Part shown: piece by piece, positions 11,401-23,739 of the stretch
Layout of the letters: each line of letters starts with the position of its first letter
Position numbering within the stretch: the first letter of the stretch is position 1
Translations under genes and position numbers: made by a program
The notes under the pieces: model-generated
What the model was told of the DNA's origin: nothing
The model's input: the letters and a program-made list of their open reading frames with translations, nothing else
The model's database searches: none
Source: Diorhabda sublineata
Lineage: Eukaryota; Arthropoda; Insecta; Coleoptera; Chrysomelidae
NCBI RefSeq assembly: GCF_026230105.1
Contig: NC_079474.1
Span: forward strand, 43,414,294 to 43,478,293
Length of the DNA: 64,000 bases
Direction of reading: 5' to 3'

Positions 11401-14400
11401 TAATACTCTGGAGTTCCGTAGTGTTTCACACTTCGAGAGAATGTGGATAGAGGTTTCGTCCTCAGTGCAACAAAATCTGTACGCCACATTATCTGCTAAG
11501 TCTAGAGTCGTCAGGTGTTTGTTGAGGTGACAGGACTCCTGTTAGTATTCGTAGATTGCTCTTACTTAGGTTGATATATTCAGCAGATCTATTGTGGTTA
11601 TAGTTTCCCAGAAGAGTCTTTACCTGTCTCAGCCCCTGTAGGTTGTCCCAATAATTGGTTTTGCTCCTATCCACCTTCTTTTTCAGTGCTTTTCCCATTG
11701 TTCTGTAGCTGATTCTACAAGACTAACCTTATACTGGTTATTAGGGTCGTCAACAATAAAACGGATGTTGATGTAGAAGGAGATTTTGGAGATAACAAGA
11801 TTGCCCAGTTTCCACAGTTAATATTTTGACACTATGAATAATTTGCTATGATTCTCAACTATATAATGATTTTTAAGTATGTACAGCTGGGCTCTTTTTC
11901 TTCTCTCGTCTTTGTCCCTCGCAACATTAAACAATTCTCCGACGCTGAGATTTGTCCGTTCTCTTATGTTACGGAGCCAGGATTTCTTCTTCCTACCGAT
12001 GCCTTTCTTTCCCTCTACTCTGCCTTGCATATTCTGTAGCAGTTGGTATTTGTCTTAATTTATCTTAATAATTGTCAACAACAGCTTTCTTTTACGACTA
12101 ATGCGTCTCAGTACTTCGTCGTTGGTGATTCTCTCAGTCCAAATGCCTCAAGTTTTTAGATAATTTGAGCTTTAAAGGGCCAAGTTTCTACTCCGTACAG
12201 CAGTTCTGACCAGACATGACATTCCATGAATCCTGTTCTGACGTGCAGATTTAGATTTGTGTTTACAAATATTGAGGAGTACTTGAGAAATGCCTTTGGA
12301 GGCATCTCGGCTTTGATCTTGATTTCTTCGTCTGGATCCATTTAGGACGTTTACTACTGAACCAAGATACTGGTATTTTTGCACCCATTCTATTTGTTTT
12401 CCATTCAGTGTAAGAATAGTTTTTACTTATAACCATGAATTTAGTTTTTTCAATATTTATAGTGAGTCCTACATTTCCACATTCTCGGTTTATTCTCTCT
12501 AATAGGATTTGAAGATCTTCTTCGCTCTCGGCCTAACCATAGACGAATCTTAAGTTGTTGATTAATGTTTCTCCGATGTTTACCTGGGCTAATATTTGTT
12601 TTTATTCAAACATATAGTTGAGAAAGTACAAATTCCTATGAGGATTCTTTTGCCCATTTCATAGGCAATTTATCGTCAATAATTTCCTTCACATATCTTT
12701 CCCCCGAAAAATGAACTTTCTTAACGAAAAACTTTGTTTTTACTTTTATTAGATTAGACATTTGTAGTGCATTTCAAATATTATTCCTTTTATTCAAAAA
12801 TATTCTGGTATTATTTTTTTTTTTCATATTTTGCATATCTCGTTTTAACGTTGAATAAGTTTCAAAGGATTTTCCTTACAAATTATGGGAGGAACCGACT
12901 CGTTGGAGATTGTATCTCTTAATTGGATCAATTATAATGAAAAAACAAGAACTACATAGTAGAGGTTCTTTGATGATTATTATTGAGCTGTCAGTTGCAA
13001 ATGTCTTGATTTGTCTATATCTTGTCAACATCGTTTCAATGAAATATGCATAAGGAAAAATTTGCATCGATACTGTTAGTTGACATACCAGGGCGATTTG
13101 ATAAAAGAGTTTTTCTACCATTACCTCATTACTTGTCTCAAAAAGCTTTCTACCAAATTTGGAAACAAAAACTAATCGAGTGAAGCCACATCAGGTGAAT
13201 TTAGCGGATGAGGAAATGTACCATAACGCATTTATATAGATCTGCAACAATACCGGACGAATGAGCAGACGCATTGTTTGTATGGAACAATATATTTTTC
13301 TTATTAAAAATTATTAATTAATTAACGTTATATTAACCAACTATCGTTTTCGCATTTTACTAAATATTATAAATGAAGATTATATCTTCAGAGTGGCCAA
13401 ACTTAACCCTATTGGACAAAAAAACGATTATTTGGGAGCAAGTTCCTCAGATGGAGTTCATTATATCGATTCTATTTTTGTTCTTATAACGTGATGAGCT
13501 ACTCAAGTTTTATCTACTATGACATATCGGCGAAAAATTTCATTTGGATTACGTCTGAATATTTAATGCGAGTGAGCTTGTGGATAACTTTTTCATATGT
13601 AACCTTGCATGTAAAAAATTGCACACACATTCACACAAATATTCACTTTATAATCTTACGTATTTTTATTAGACGATAGCTAAGAACAAGGGCAAGTAGT
13701 TACGGCAAATAACGGTCCGGGACCGTTTAGCATCACTCGGATTTAAAAACCACGAAAGCTACTTACCAAGCATAACATCGGATAAGGCACTTTTTGGATG
13801 ATATACATGTAACTTTTTTCCTGTTTCTTTTATTCTTTAACCACATAATAAATAATATTCAATCAACACTTCAAATTATCAATAACACCAGTTTCTAGTG
13901 AGACATTTTATTTGTGAATGAGCAGACGTTCTGAAGTGATCGCATATAAGTGATTATTATCACAACAATCGCAAAAGTCACAAATATCGTAAGTTCAAGC
14001 AAACTTGAGAGATAATTTAAATGGACCAGCTACTGATTCAACATGAAATAACTACGAAATTTCGTTCCAAAACATTTCAGATACCTTCTTATCCATATCA
14101 AATGCAAAACTACATCGTAGAATTTCATATTTTCAAAATAAAGATTAATTTTTTGACAGTCATACTAACGTCGTTAGAGTAGAAAATACCATTACATCAA
14201 CACTCACAATTACACAGTCTGAGGGGAGTTTTGATTTAAGTTATCATATTCAGAGTCTGTAGATAAAATTTCTGAAGATTCTGAAGACGACAGCTTGGTT
14301 GTCGAAACGCGCGTCAGGCAATGTAACGGTGAGTGATAGCTTTATCAATGAGTTTTGTGGTGAATTCTATTCGATAGATTTGATAATTATGTACCGATTT

Positions 14401-14902
14401 CGACTTACTTCCAAATTTCACTACAAAACTGATTCTAAGCGACTGTACTTCATTTTCTATCCACTGAGTTCGTTTTGTACCGCCATAAATCAATTCACCT
14501 CATCTACTATTTGTTTTAATCTGTTTAAATAATATTCCTTTTGCTTGTTTTTACTAAAGCCACAATCGAGCCACATAATTTTTATTTAAATTTGAAGGTA
14601 CTTAAACTGACAAGATATTAACCAATGACGTTTTTTCTTGCTTTCGTGATTTCCCATCATTTAGACCTCAAGTAAGATATTAGAAAAAAATGTTTTAATA
14701 AGGTATCATATTTGATACCGCTTTAGGGGGTACTGAAATTTATAGTTATTTAGCTAAACATTTCTATAATTTAGCTAAAATTACATCAGAATTTTTTGTT
14801 TAAAGAAAGGTAAACAAGGCCCGTAGCCATTCAATCGTATCAGTAAGGTGAGAGCAATAAATTTGACAACAACGCTCAAAATAATTTCATTAAAAATAAA
14901 AA

Positions 14903-14947
<45 letters not shown>

Positions 14948-17214
14948 ATAATAAAACTAAAAAACCAAAGATTAAGAATGGGCATCAAAGAAACAATTTC
15001 TTTTACTAGTCAAGCAAAAACGTAATTATTTTTGAAAAAATGCATTATGATGATTGCGAAAAATGAGGAAAACCCATGGCAAAATCACTAAATTTAATTA
15101 ATTAATGAAAATAATTTGTCTTGATATAAAAAAGACAAAATAAATAACAATAAACAATTGAATAACAATTTAGTTATCAAAAACGTATTAATTTTGTTTA
15201 AAAGAAATCATTTCAACTTTTTTACCGTAAACGGGCGAGGTATCAAATATTATACCTACACAAAATGCATTTTCTAAAACAGAAAATCAGTTATCACGAT
15301 TTTTCCTTTCCATAATTCCATACAATACAGTATTATGAAGCTAAGACAAGTTACCGCATTCCAAAAAAACACTATATTATTTGTACAATAACAGAAAATA
15401 ACTTAACTTATTATATGTTGTTATAACTTTCGTTGGACGTAAAACAGTGTGACCAACACATTCACAATGAAATTCCCTTGCCCTGAGAAAAGGAACCAGG
15501 TCCAAAGGTTTACCGCCGATTTTTAAAAAAATTATTGAACAGATGGTATCACATATGATACCATGCCCGTTAAAGGGTTAACTTTAAATCCTTTTCAAAC
15601 ATTTACTTATTCATTTTTTATTCTTCATATTCTATTTTGATTAAGCTACATTAATTAATTGGAATAAGCACTATAATTTCGACATGAAAATAACTTTTGG
15701 TAAACTACAAGATTTTGAGGGTTGTTATTAAGTCTTTTACATATGGTACATGCTCTTCATTTCATTCGCTTTTCACGACATATTGTGTAATTTATTCATG
15801 TCTGACTGTCAAAAATGCAGCAGTATTTGTTGTCGATATTAAATTTGAATTGAATCAAAACATTCAAAAAGCTCAAGTTATCCTGCACATAAGCATCAAG
15901 TTCATAGTTCAATAAACGAGTAGTGGTAAATATCAATGAAGTTTAGTAAAAATTAACGAAAAGAATGTTATAAACGTTGAATGAATTCTTACTTAACTTT
16001 CATATTCAATAATACAGAACATTCATTAATATAGAGAGAATACAAACAATTATATAAAATAGTGAATTAATTATTGTCGAGTTTGCTGAAAATTTTGGGT
16101 TATTATAATTGAATTGAATCTAAAATTGTGTATATTAATTAAAACGTGAAATACTGACTACATCGCCTATTAAATTAATGAACCCAAAAGATTTAAATTC
16201 AATTTACCAGTTATATGATACAATATACACAACCTGATTAGTTACAGGGAGCATTTTATGACTTAATTCAAGTATAATGAAAGAAACAAAATTAACATAT
16301 TCTTCTCTATTATCTATCGCTTCATACCCTTACAGCATCCGGAAATTTAGATTATCAACTAATTTCTCTTGTTTGTACGTTCATCGATTTCATAGGGCGG
16401 CATAAAACTCTACGATTTTTCATTGTTTATACCTATTTTTCTCCGGAAAAACTGTAGGTCTAGAAAGACAAACTGGAAAAAGCAAAATGCTCTATTTCTA
16501 ATCGTTTCCTTGGTAGTACTTCCGTAAATTTGAGTTGATTAATTGTTTCTGTTTATTTTCCTAGCATTCCTTCATTATTCACAACACTTATAGTACATCT
16601 CCTTATTCGCTGTTCATCCTCATTTCTTTTTTTGTAATACTCGTTCCGTCTCTTCAATAAGTGAACACTACTGTACCTTCTTGTTGCTGATCACTACAAT
16701 TGTTGTTTTGACTGATAAATTGATGACAAAATTCCTTGAATTATTTTTTTCTTCTCCGAGGAAAAGAGATGTAACCTACCATTCGGCTTACGTGTTTCTT
16801 CCAACATTATAAATATTCCTATTATATTTATTTTACTATTGTTACTTTGTTTTATGCAAAAAAAACATCATTATGACTTTGAAAATTGTTACTATTGATT
16901 ATTCCTCTATCATGAAATTTATTATCAAAATTTTTGTTATAGGTGAAAGGCCCTTTAAATGCGATGAAAAAGATTGTGGAAAAACATTCACCAGAAACGA
17001 AGAATTAACCAGACACAAGCGAATTCATTCCGGACTTAGACCTTTTCCTTGCACCCACTGCGGTAAACGTTTCGGAAGAAAAGATCACCTAAAGAAACAT
17101 TCCAGAACTCATTTTCAACCTAGAGGTCTATATGCAGTACCTGTGATGTTACCTTTCGAAACCTGGGCATCCTCATCGAGTAATTATCCATTTGTACCAA
17201 TGTTTGGATATTAG
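8489..17214 (+). CDS. hkb: Huckebein, gap-class C2H2 zinc-finger repressor
   Basis: Two exons, 8489-8960 and 16943-17214, join at phase 1 (ACAG|GTTAGA ... TTATAG|GTGAAA) to give 247 residues. In Drosophila huckebein is a terminal gap gene that limits the germ layers at the embryo poles and represses through Groucho. Visible here: FRPW at residues 17-20, the Groucho-binding motif known from Drosophila huckebein; three fingers, C136/C139/H152/H156, C164/C169/H182/H186 (with the C-x4-C spacing of its Sp/Egr-like class) and C194/C197/H210/H214; and a C-terminal tail ending FVPMFGY. The ATG is the first in frame and leads straight into the FRPW region. The intron sits in the finger 1-2 linker and is large because it holds transposon relics. 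I rest the name on FRPW plus the finger sequences (GFSNNGQLKGHIRIH, FTRNEELTRHKRIH, FGRKDHLKKH). A general Egr/Klf-like factor is the alternative. Confidence 0.88.
9029..10043 (-). mobile_element. hAT DNA transposon relic in the huckebein intron
   Basis: The ends are inverted: CAGTGCCGGATTAAGCCA at 9029 and its counterpart ending GGCTAATCCGGCACTG at 10043. The flanking 8-mers are TTTAATAT and CTCAATAC, which agree at five of eight positions with only C/T differences, as expected of a decayed 8-bp hAT target duplication. On the minus strand near 9560-9480 the code reads MMINCNGERSFSKIKRIKNE, the 'ERSFSKLKRIKN' stretch of the hAT dimerisation domain. The rest of the 1-kb element has lost its frame. 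Confidence 0.8.
10044..11285. other. Intronic sequence without recognised features
   Basis: Part of the huckebein intron. AT-rich short frames only; no transposon ends or conserved coding block recognised. Confidence 0.4.
11288..11765 (-). mobile_element. LINE RNase H / C-terminal relic, copy A
   Basis: Minus-strand frames read LRILTGVLS (11590-11545) and AYRFCCTEDETSIHILSKCE (about 11487-11425), then LHLGAYEIEDEDLWQLKPSH, the RNase H tail and cysteine motif found at the end of many non-LTR polyproteins. A small frame break separates the parts. The 11290-11470 stretch is clearly homologous, in opposite orientation, to 20090-20250. Confidence 0.65.
11820..12600 (-). mobile_element. LINE reverse-transcriptase 3' relic
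   Basis: In order on the minus strand: a region where YADD is expected but mutated (near 12545), then ESEEDLQILLERINRECGNV (12525-12460) and TINIEKTKFMVISKN, then KYQYLGSVVN (12380-12350), WSELLYGVETWPFKAQI (12225-12160), and the family's end GRKKKSWLRNIRERTNLSV (11995-11935). Frameshifts separate the blocks. It belongs to the same broad class as the plus-strand relic at 31.5 kb. The catalytic aspartates appear lost. Confidence 0.7.
13060..13300 (-). mobile_element. mariner transposase relic (catalytic region)
   Basis: Minus strand 13295-13140 gives NNASAHSSGIVADLY and, after a frame change, HPLNSPDVASLD and FLFPNLVESFL. These match the mariner 'DNA-H' and 'HPPYSPDLAPSDFFLFPNLK' segments around the second and third catalytic acids. 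The frame is broken by stops, and no termini were recognised. Confidence 0.55.
13301..14165. other. Intronic sequence without recognised features
   Basis: AT-rich part of the huckebein intron; nothing recognised. Confidence 0.4.
14170..14340 (+). repeat. Hammerhead-like repeat, family 1, copy 2
   Basis: Left arm CACTCACAATTACACAGT (about 14197-14214) pairs imperfectly with the right arm (14316-14335, GTAACGGTGAGTG). Before the right arm: CTGAAGA (14281-14287), one extra C, a fully paired hairpin GACAGC/GTTGTC around TTG (14289-14303, one G-T pair), GAAA (14304-14307), CGCGCG (14308-14313) and TC (14314-14315). The hairpin shows compensating changes against the other copies (GACAGC versus GATAAC). 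Stem I next to the core is weak here. Confidence 0.6.
14690..15581. mobile_element. Possible piggyBac-like non-autonomous element
   Basis: Two palindromes of similar sequence, GGTATCATATTTGATACC (14701-14718) and GGTATCACATATGATACC (15545-15562), sit about 0.85 kb apart. The right one is followed by ATGCCCGTTAAAGGG and then TTAA at 15578-15581, which fits a piggyBac-type terminus beside its TTAA target. The left end lacks a clean CCC-TTAA counterpart (only GCTTTAGGGGG inside), so the call is tentative. The interior is AT-rich with no transposase. Confidence 0.3.
14907..14942. repeat. (TA)n microsatellite
   Basis: An uninterrupted run of alternating T and A about 36 bases long, in the huckebein intron. 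Confidence 0.9.
15600..16942. other. Distal part of the huckebein intron
   Basis: AT-rich; nothing recognised beyond the acceptor TTTTTGTTATAG before exon 2. Confidence 0.4.
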
Positions 17215-17439
17215 AAAAAGTTAAAAAATTCAGATTATATATTTTTTGAAAATTTTGCTGCTTCCCAAAGAGAAGAGCTGGATAAAAAAAACACCTAATT
17301 GATCACTTCTTATTGATTATATCTGAAATATTTACCTTCATCTAGTTGATTCTCCAAATAAAATTTGTGAAATTTCAAGAGCTGTAGAATGTGATAAATG
17401 TTTCTTTCGATTTTAGTAATCATTTACGCATATCAAAAT

Positions 17440-17665
17440 TATATACGACGGGTTAACAAAAATACGGTGAACTAATTTCTTTCAAAGTACTGCTATCCCA
17501 ACGTTGAATCCGTAACTGGAAGCATTCCTGATAAGGCTTTCATTTGCTTAGTCGTGGCCATTTCAATAATGTCGATACGTTTCCCTTTCAGCATATTTTG
17601 TTTCGAGAAGAACCAGATATCCCATGGTGCTAAATATGGATAGGAAGGTATATTTTTGATGGCCC
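17440..17665 (-). mobile_element. mariner transposase C-terminal relic
   Basis: Minus strand 17650-17500 reads YPYLAPWDIWFFSKQNMLKG and then KRIDIIEMATTKQMKALSG, matching the mariner end 'YSPDLAPCDFFLFPK-K--LKG-RF--IEAI'. The third catalytic position is retained as D in APWD. A stop follows, and the rest of the element is not visible. Confidence 0.55.
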
Positions 17666-17669
17666 AAAT

Positions 17670-20085
17670 TTATCGAATCAAAACGGCGCGTTGGTTAATA
17701 AGTAAAACAGCCATTAGCTCGTTTTTCAGATCTCTTTCTCACCATACAAGTTCTTCATTAACATTTCGAACGGCCGTATACTTGAAGAGAAGGCTTTTTC
17801 TCTTTTTGCATAGTTTCATCTGTATTTAAGGTCGAGGGACATCCCGACCGTTAATCGTTGTCAATCTTATATTGCGCCGCTATCTTAGAACCAAGCGACA
17901 TATCCTATCGAATTCTTTTCAGTCACTTCAATCTCCAAGTAGAAATAGTTGCAATTTTGGGTGAGTAATCTTATGTTTGTGTTTCTTGAAATGTTTTGCG
18001 AATATTGTTGCCTTCAATATCTTAAATTGCCATTTAAATTGGATTGGAAGCTTTAAGTTTAGGTTACAATAAACTAGTAGACATTGCCGGAGCAAGAGCG
18101 GACGGAGTGCGATTGTAAGTCTTCACTATACTGTTTCTCAACTTTCCATTTTGTTCACAATTTAATAATACGAAATTATACAAGGGAGGCAACCAGAAAG
18201 AGCTGGGATGCTGAAAATGCTGTTAGTGATAGAAAAATGAATTAACGAAAAGCTGTACAGTTTCATTGTATTATTGAAATCGAAGTTATAAGATAAGATC
18301 AGAAAATTGAAGCTACGGACTTCTGCTTTGGAAGAACAAACATCAAAGAAAAACCGTTCAATATAATTACCTATTATATAGAGATACATTCGCTCCGATG
18401 TTATAATTATGTGAGGCTCTTTCGTGGTTGCTTTCATGGCTTTGCAATAACTGAAAGTGTGGTAACTCAGTACAAGATGGGAAGACTTTTTGATCTAGCC
18501 TTTAAAAAAATTGCTTCTGTTTAGAAAGCTACTTCTGCCGTATTTTGAGAAACTCATTATGCTCAAGCTAAGTCAACTGGACGAATGAAAGTATGCAACC
18601 TCGCTCCACTGATAAGGATAACTGCCACATCAACGTGCTCCTCATTCACTAGTATCTGGAAAAATTATATCCGGTTCCATATGCAACACAATAAATTTCT
18701 TATAGGAGAAGAAAATTTATAATTTGAGTTGAGTCACCTCACAAAATGAGTCGTTCGAAAAAAAACGAAATAATAACACTGCAATATTAACAGGAATTTT
18801 AAAAAACCCCACAAATTGGCGATATGTAAAAAATTAAGAGAGAAATAAATAATGACTCAAGTTCTGATGACGATAATAACGAAGCCAGCAATGATGATGT
18901 TAAGAAGTATTCATTACAAAAAAAATCAGTTTGTAAAACCTTAAAAACTGATTGCTACAAGTTCTTATATCAGAAACTTGGACATCAGGATACTGTACTG
19001 TATTGAGAAATGATTTAGAAACATTTACTTGCAATAAATACACGTATTTACATTAAACATTTGTCCAGTTCTGCCCCATCATAGGTTTAATCGAAGTGTT
19101 ACGATCAAGCAATGCAACATTTTCTAAAAATATTTTTCATGCTAGTATCTTTATAATTATGTAACAATATTGACAAAGATGACAGAAATACTTTAAAGTT
19201 CTTAAAATATGTATTAATTTTTTTCTTATTTACATAATTTTATTTTATTTGTAACGTTTTGCATCCTATTCCTCTACTGCTTTTCGAAGCGAATACATTA
19301 GGACTGTATTTAGATTTTAACATTCCGTGAGCTTTCATCTTTCAACTTCATTCATGTTTCATGACAAGTACTGGAAACATGATCTTACTAAATAAGATAC
19401 AGCAGCTGACTTACAAAGTACAAGTTTGTTACAGCTTATCTCATACCAGCATACCAGTCACAATAAGTACATTATTTGTAATTTTCCTACTATTAAAATT
19501 GAATAACCGCAATTTTTCAACACATATTGTAAATACCAATAATTCTTGGAATCGTCGTTATATCGTAGTACAACTTTAATGATTCTTTATCAGAAAAAGG
19601 CATTTTTTAAATCAAATCAATCTCAAAAAACTCAATTTTGATTACAATTAACACGCATTTAAAAAGTGAGTTAAATTATAAGCGTTTTATTGACTTATTA
19701 AGACCTCCTATATTATTTAAAAAAACAAAAACTTCCAGCCATTTGATATTCTAAAATTGTTATTACCTCAAATCGTATTATTTTATAAAATATATTTTGT
19801 AAGTATTTGTACATATTGTATATATTTGTGCATTTCGAGTGTAAATTATGTGATAAAAAATTTGGACCAAATGTTGATATTCTTATAGAAAGTTTTTCTA
19901 AAGATAAAATATAATATTAAATATACGAAACTATCTTTCAATTACCTCTAATCTGACTAACGGCATGCGAAACCTAGTCATATGAAGGCACTTATTAAGA
20001 CACCAATCAACCAAATCCCATCACTTAAAGACAAAATTCTACATACAGATAATAAGGAGATAAATTAATCGAGATTCGCAACATA
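17670..20085. other. No recognisable gene (2.4 kb)
   Basis: No coding block, RNA gene or clear repeat recognised. Frames are short and lack known motifs. Confidence 0.4.
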
Positions 20086-20087
20086 AT

Positions 20088-20330
20088 TCTAATTCGCCTC
20101 TATCCACATTATCTCGAAGTGTAAAATACTCCAGAGCACTGCACCTGGGAGCGTATGAAATAGAAGACGAAGATCTCTGACAAACAAAGCCATTCCACAT
20201 CTAGACTTTTTAAAAGGAGTGGGATTATCGGATCAGCTGTAAACCCTGAGGATCCCCGGTATCGTAGCAAGAAAGGGTTGCGTCCCCTTTGGATCGCAGT
20301 GTATACGAGACCTCAAATCCATACATACAT
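20088..20330 (+). mobile_element. LINE C-terminal relic, copy B
   Basis: Plus strand reads ALHLGAYEIEDEDL (20140-20180), then a stop, then KGVGLSDQL ending at a TAA just before CCCTGAGGATCCCCGG. Nucleotide identity with the reverse complement of 11288-11470 is high across about 160 bases. The stop in place of the Trp codon shows this copy is dead. Confidence 0.6.
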
Positions 20331-20334
20331 ACAT

Positions 20335-21180
20335 CTTTAGCCGCATTTCTTATAACACCAGAAATCACATCTCTACAAGATTCTGCAAAATAATTTCTGA
20401 GAATACCAATAAGCATTTAACAGATAGCAAACTTCCTAAACTTATTTGTACTTAAACGGAAACAGTACCGTTGGACTGGGTTAATAAAATAAATAAGCAG
20501 CGCTTGTTCTTTTTTGCTACTATTCGGTCTGATGATAGAAATCCTAACAAATGGAAACTAGTAAATTTCCTTCATAAATATGGAAAATTAAAGGACAAAT
20601 CCGAAGTGGATGTTTTATTGACATCGACATCAACATTCAACATTTAAAATCAAAACAATTTATTTAAAAACAAAGTAATCAATTGGATTTCGATTGAAAA
20701 TGGTCCGATAAAGTGTTCAACAGAAATTCAAAATAGTCTTTATTTATATATAATAACTAACGTGTAACTGTACCGATATATTTTTTCTTCCTTCATTTAA
20801 CACTGCTCCACATAATTTTAACTCTATATAGATTCCTGTATGAGGATCAATAAAACTGCATGTATGATTAACTATATCCTGTAGAAATTCTTCTATTTTT
20901 GTCCTATTTATTAAGTAACCTTTCCCACAATCAGAATAAATTGTGTGAACGACTGCAAGGTTATCCATGATTGTACAGTGACAAAATATTGCGACCACGC
21001 CATATGTAGGACCTCTTTATCCTTCGATCGTTTTTCCGAACAACTACCCCAATAAAACAATATTTCTTTGCCACCTGACTGACTATCGCCTGAACCATGG
21101 AATTCCTGATTGTTTTTTTTTTCTAATCTTCTATAAATACATAAAATAAAACTTATTTTCCTTAAAATACCTTGAAGCAC
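20335..21180. other. No recognisable gene
   Basis: Short frames only; no motif recognised. Confidence 0.4.
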
Positions 21181-21184
21181 GTTT

Positions 21185-22315
21185 GAGATAAAATCAACCT
21201 AACTGCGTCCATCTACCTTTCGTTTTATAACACTATCGAACACGCTTCCGATCCAAAGGTTAATTGCTTCAATTTTCCATTCGATATTCAAACTACAACT
21301 TCTCGGATCAACACCTGCTTCGTGTCTATCCGAGCTACGCTGCTCCTAGTGGTTAGGCGCACGCGGAGAACATTGAATAAGTTACTTGAATTTTTAAGTT
21401 TTACGGCATCCTTCACTTCTTTGTCACTTCATCGTACTTCTTTATAATATGATTTGTACGTATTTGATCGAACTTTAATTATTGTCACACTCGTCCATGA
21501 AAAAACTGAATATTTGTCTGTCTACATATACCACCAAATACCAACTCGACCACAACTATTAGTAAAAAAAGGTTCAGTTTGTACAATGCAATCTGATCCA
21601 CCTATTTTCTTGTTTGATTCATTCTTCATATCCAAGACACATAATTCACACAAGTAACCAATCTATAACAGTCATCAAGGTCACGTCCACGTATTAGAAG
21701 TACATATATGAATCTCAAAGCCTAACAAAATGGAATTCTACTTTCCTCAAACTAGTTGTCTTTCTTATTTGCTAACTACACTGTCTCAAATTACATTTCC
21801 AAACTGATGTTTACCAAAATAAAGTTTCATGACACGAGGGGTGGTATATGTTCGTGTTCCCTACTAAAATATTGTGCTTTTTTGGCGACGACGTCGCATT
21901 TAAAAATAAATAATACAGCTACACTTTCTATCACATTTTTCATTCTTCCCCGTTTCGTCAATAAAATAATACTTTTCCAATCCCTGACTGACAGATTCCT
22001 ATTACAGATTCCTAACTCAGGGAATTCCAAGTTGCCTCCTACTAGGAAGTTTTATTAATTTCATAAACAGCATGCAAGTTAACCTAATCCTCTACGGTGT
22101 ACATGGTAACACGTTTTAGGAAAATTCAACATAACTACGTCACTCTACCTTCCACACTGTTTCATGACCCTTAAACGAACCCAAACGAGACATTTTGAAT
22201 CCAAGAAACACTCGGACACCAGGCAGAGAAGTGAACACCTCTCGAAGTCGAATCTAACGGAACTACGTTGCTCTTAGAAATAAGGCACGCGCGGGCAATA
22301 TCGGTTAAGTTTAAT
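21185..22315 (+). repeat. Divergent direct repeat pair (about 210 bp each)
   Basis: 21190-21400 and 22110-22315 share an ordered set of words: AAAATCAACCTAACTGCGTC versus AAAATTCAACATAACTACGTC, TCTACCTT in both, then GAGCTACGCTGCTCCTAG versus GGAACTACGTTGCTCTTAG, and AGGCGCACGCGGAGAACATTG versus a similar AGGCACGCGCGGGCAATATCG. Both end in a locally GC-rich stretch unlike the surroundings. They could be decayed long terminal repeats or tandem pieces of one element; no protein was recognised between them. Confidence 0.4.
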
Positions 22316-22589
22316 TCTACGTTTTGTTCTTATATGTACAGAGCCCTTCACGACGAGCTGAATCGATATGTATATGGGAAAGTACTGTGACTAGTGTTCT
22401 GAAAATTTGCTTGCTTGAGTTTTCCGAAATTTTCGTTTTAGCTAAAATAATTCCAGTTTTCTGAAACTTTCGGTTAAACCGGAAGTGGACCCGAACTTCT
22501 ACACGTGATTTAAATATAACTTTATATAGGCATAGTATGCCTAAAGTCCACCATTTTTGAATTATTTCACATTTTCGAAATTTTTGGAA

Positions 22590-23090
22590 CATATGCAGCC
22601 TCCATTAAAAAAATTATATTTCCAAGTTTAAGTAAGTCAGGTCTAATATTTTTGGGATCTGAACAAATAACACTTACAGCTTTCAAATTCTGTGAACAAC
22701 TTGACAAAAATTTATATAGGGTGTTTAGAAAATAGTACCGAAGTTCGCTATCTAAAAACTTCGAAAACTTTTTCAAATGGCAATCCTCATTTTTCTATAT
22801 GCCATGGGAATCTACGCTTTAAATTAAGGGGACTTCGTTAGTAAATTCGTATATCTCAAATCAACAGTTTTTGTAGAAACTTGAAAAAACTGAAATTTCT
22901 ACAAAATCCGAAGTTTCTAAATAGCGAAATTCGGCACATTTTCTAAACATCCTATATGAATTTTTATCAAGGTTTTCACAGAATTTGAATTCTGTAAGTA
23001 TTATTTGTCCAAGGTTGCACTTTATTGTAGCATTAGCGCAGATTTTACCAAATTTATATTGTTTTGTGTTCTCAAAAATTTTCGAACTAG
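22590..23090. repeat. Foldback with arms of about 170-180 bp
   Basis: About 22600-22770 is inverted at about 22903-23080. Matching pieces include ACTTACAG...TCAAATTCTGTGAA, GACAAAAATTTATATAGG against the reverse complement CCTATATGAATTTTTATC, and GTTTAGAAAAT...CCGAA. The loop is about 130 bases. The arms differ at many positions, so the structure is old. Confidence 0.6.
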
Positions 23091-23094
23091 AATT

Positions 23095-23735
23095 CCAATC
23101 TCGACTATAGATCTTCTTTCTCACGTTACAAAACTACATGAATCTTCGTGCATTGTACAATTCTCACTCTATCGTGCAAACTAGGGTAATAAACATTAAC
23201 ACAAATCACTCGAAACTATAATTTCAACGGTCAGTTCAATGTCCACTACCAAAAATAATCATTACATCACAGCTGGAAGTCAAAGTGTTGACAATAATTA
23301 TTGTCCTGCCAACTTCCGGAGCTGCCGAATATGAATTGTCAAAACAGTCTTGTGATGTCGACCCCATGAGGTATTCACTCTTTGAATTGTTCCTTTCAAG
23401 GCTTTTGTCAAGGGATACTGATACTTCCAATGAAAGGATCTTTATTCACATCAGAGGCGTACCTTTTACGTAATTCTATATATAGTCAAGATAATTAAAC
23501 GTTCAGATAAAGAAGACGATATATTTTGTTTCTACTATTTCCGAATGTTTAGTTTTAGTTAGCCAACAAAAACGGTCATGGTTTTAACAGGACTAAACTA
23601 TATCATTTCTTGTGAAAAGATATACAATGAAATAATAACAACGATATATTTATTTGTATCAAAGTGTAAAGGAGTTTTTTCTCCCTCTTTAACTGTGACA
23701 CAAATATTCATATAACGAAATGATTAATACAAAAA
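23095..23735. other. No recognised gene
   Basis: A conserved-looking plus-strand frame (23285-23473) is relatively GC-rich and could derive from a coding sequence, but I recognise no family. Confidence 0.35.
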
Positions 23736-23739
23736 GTGA

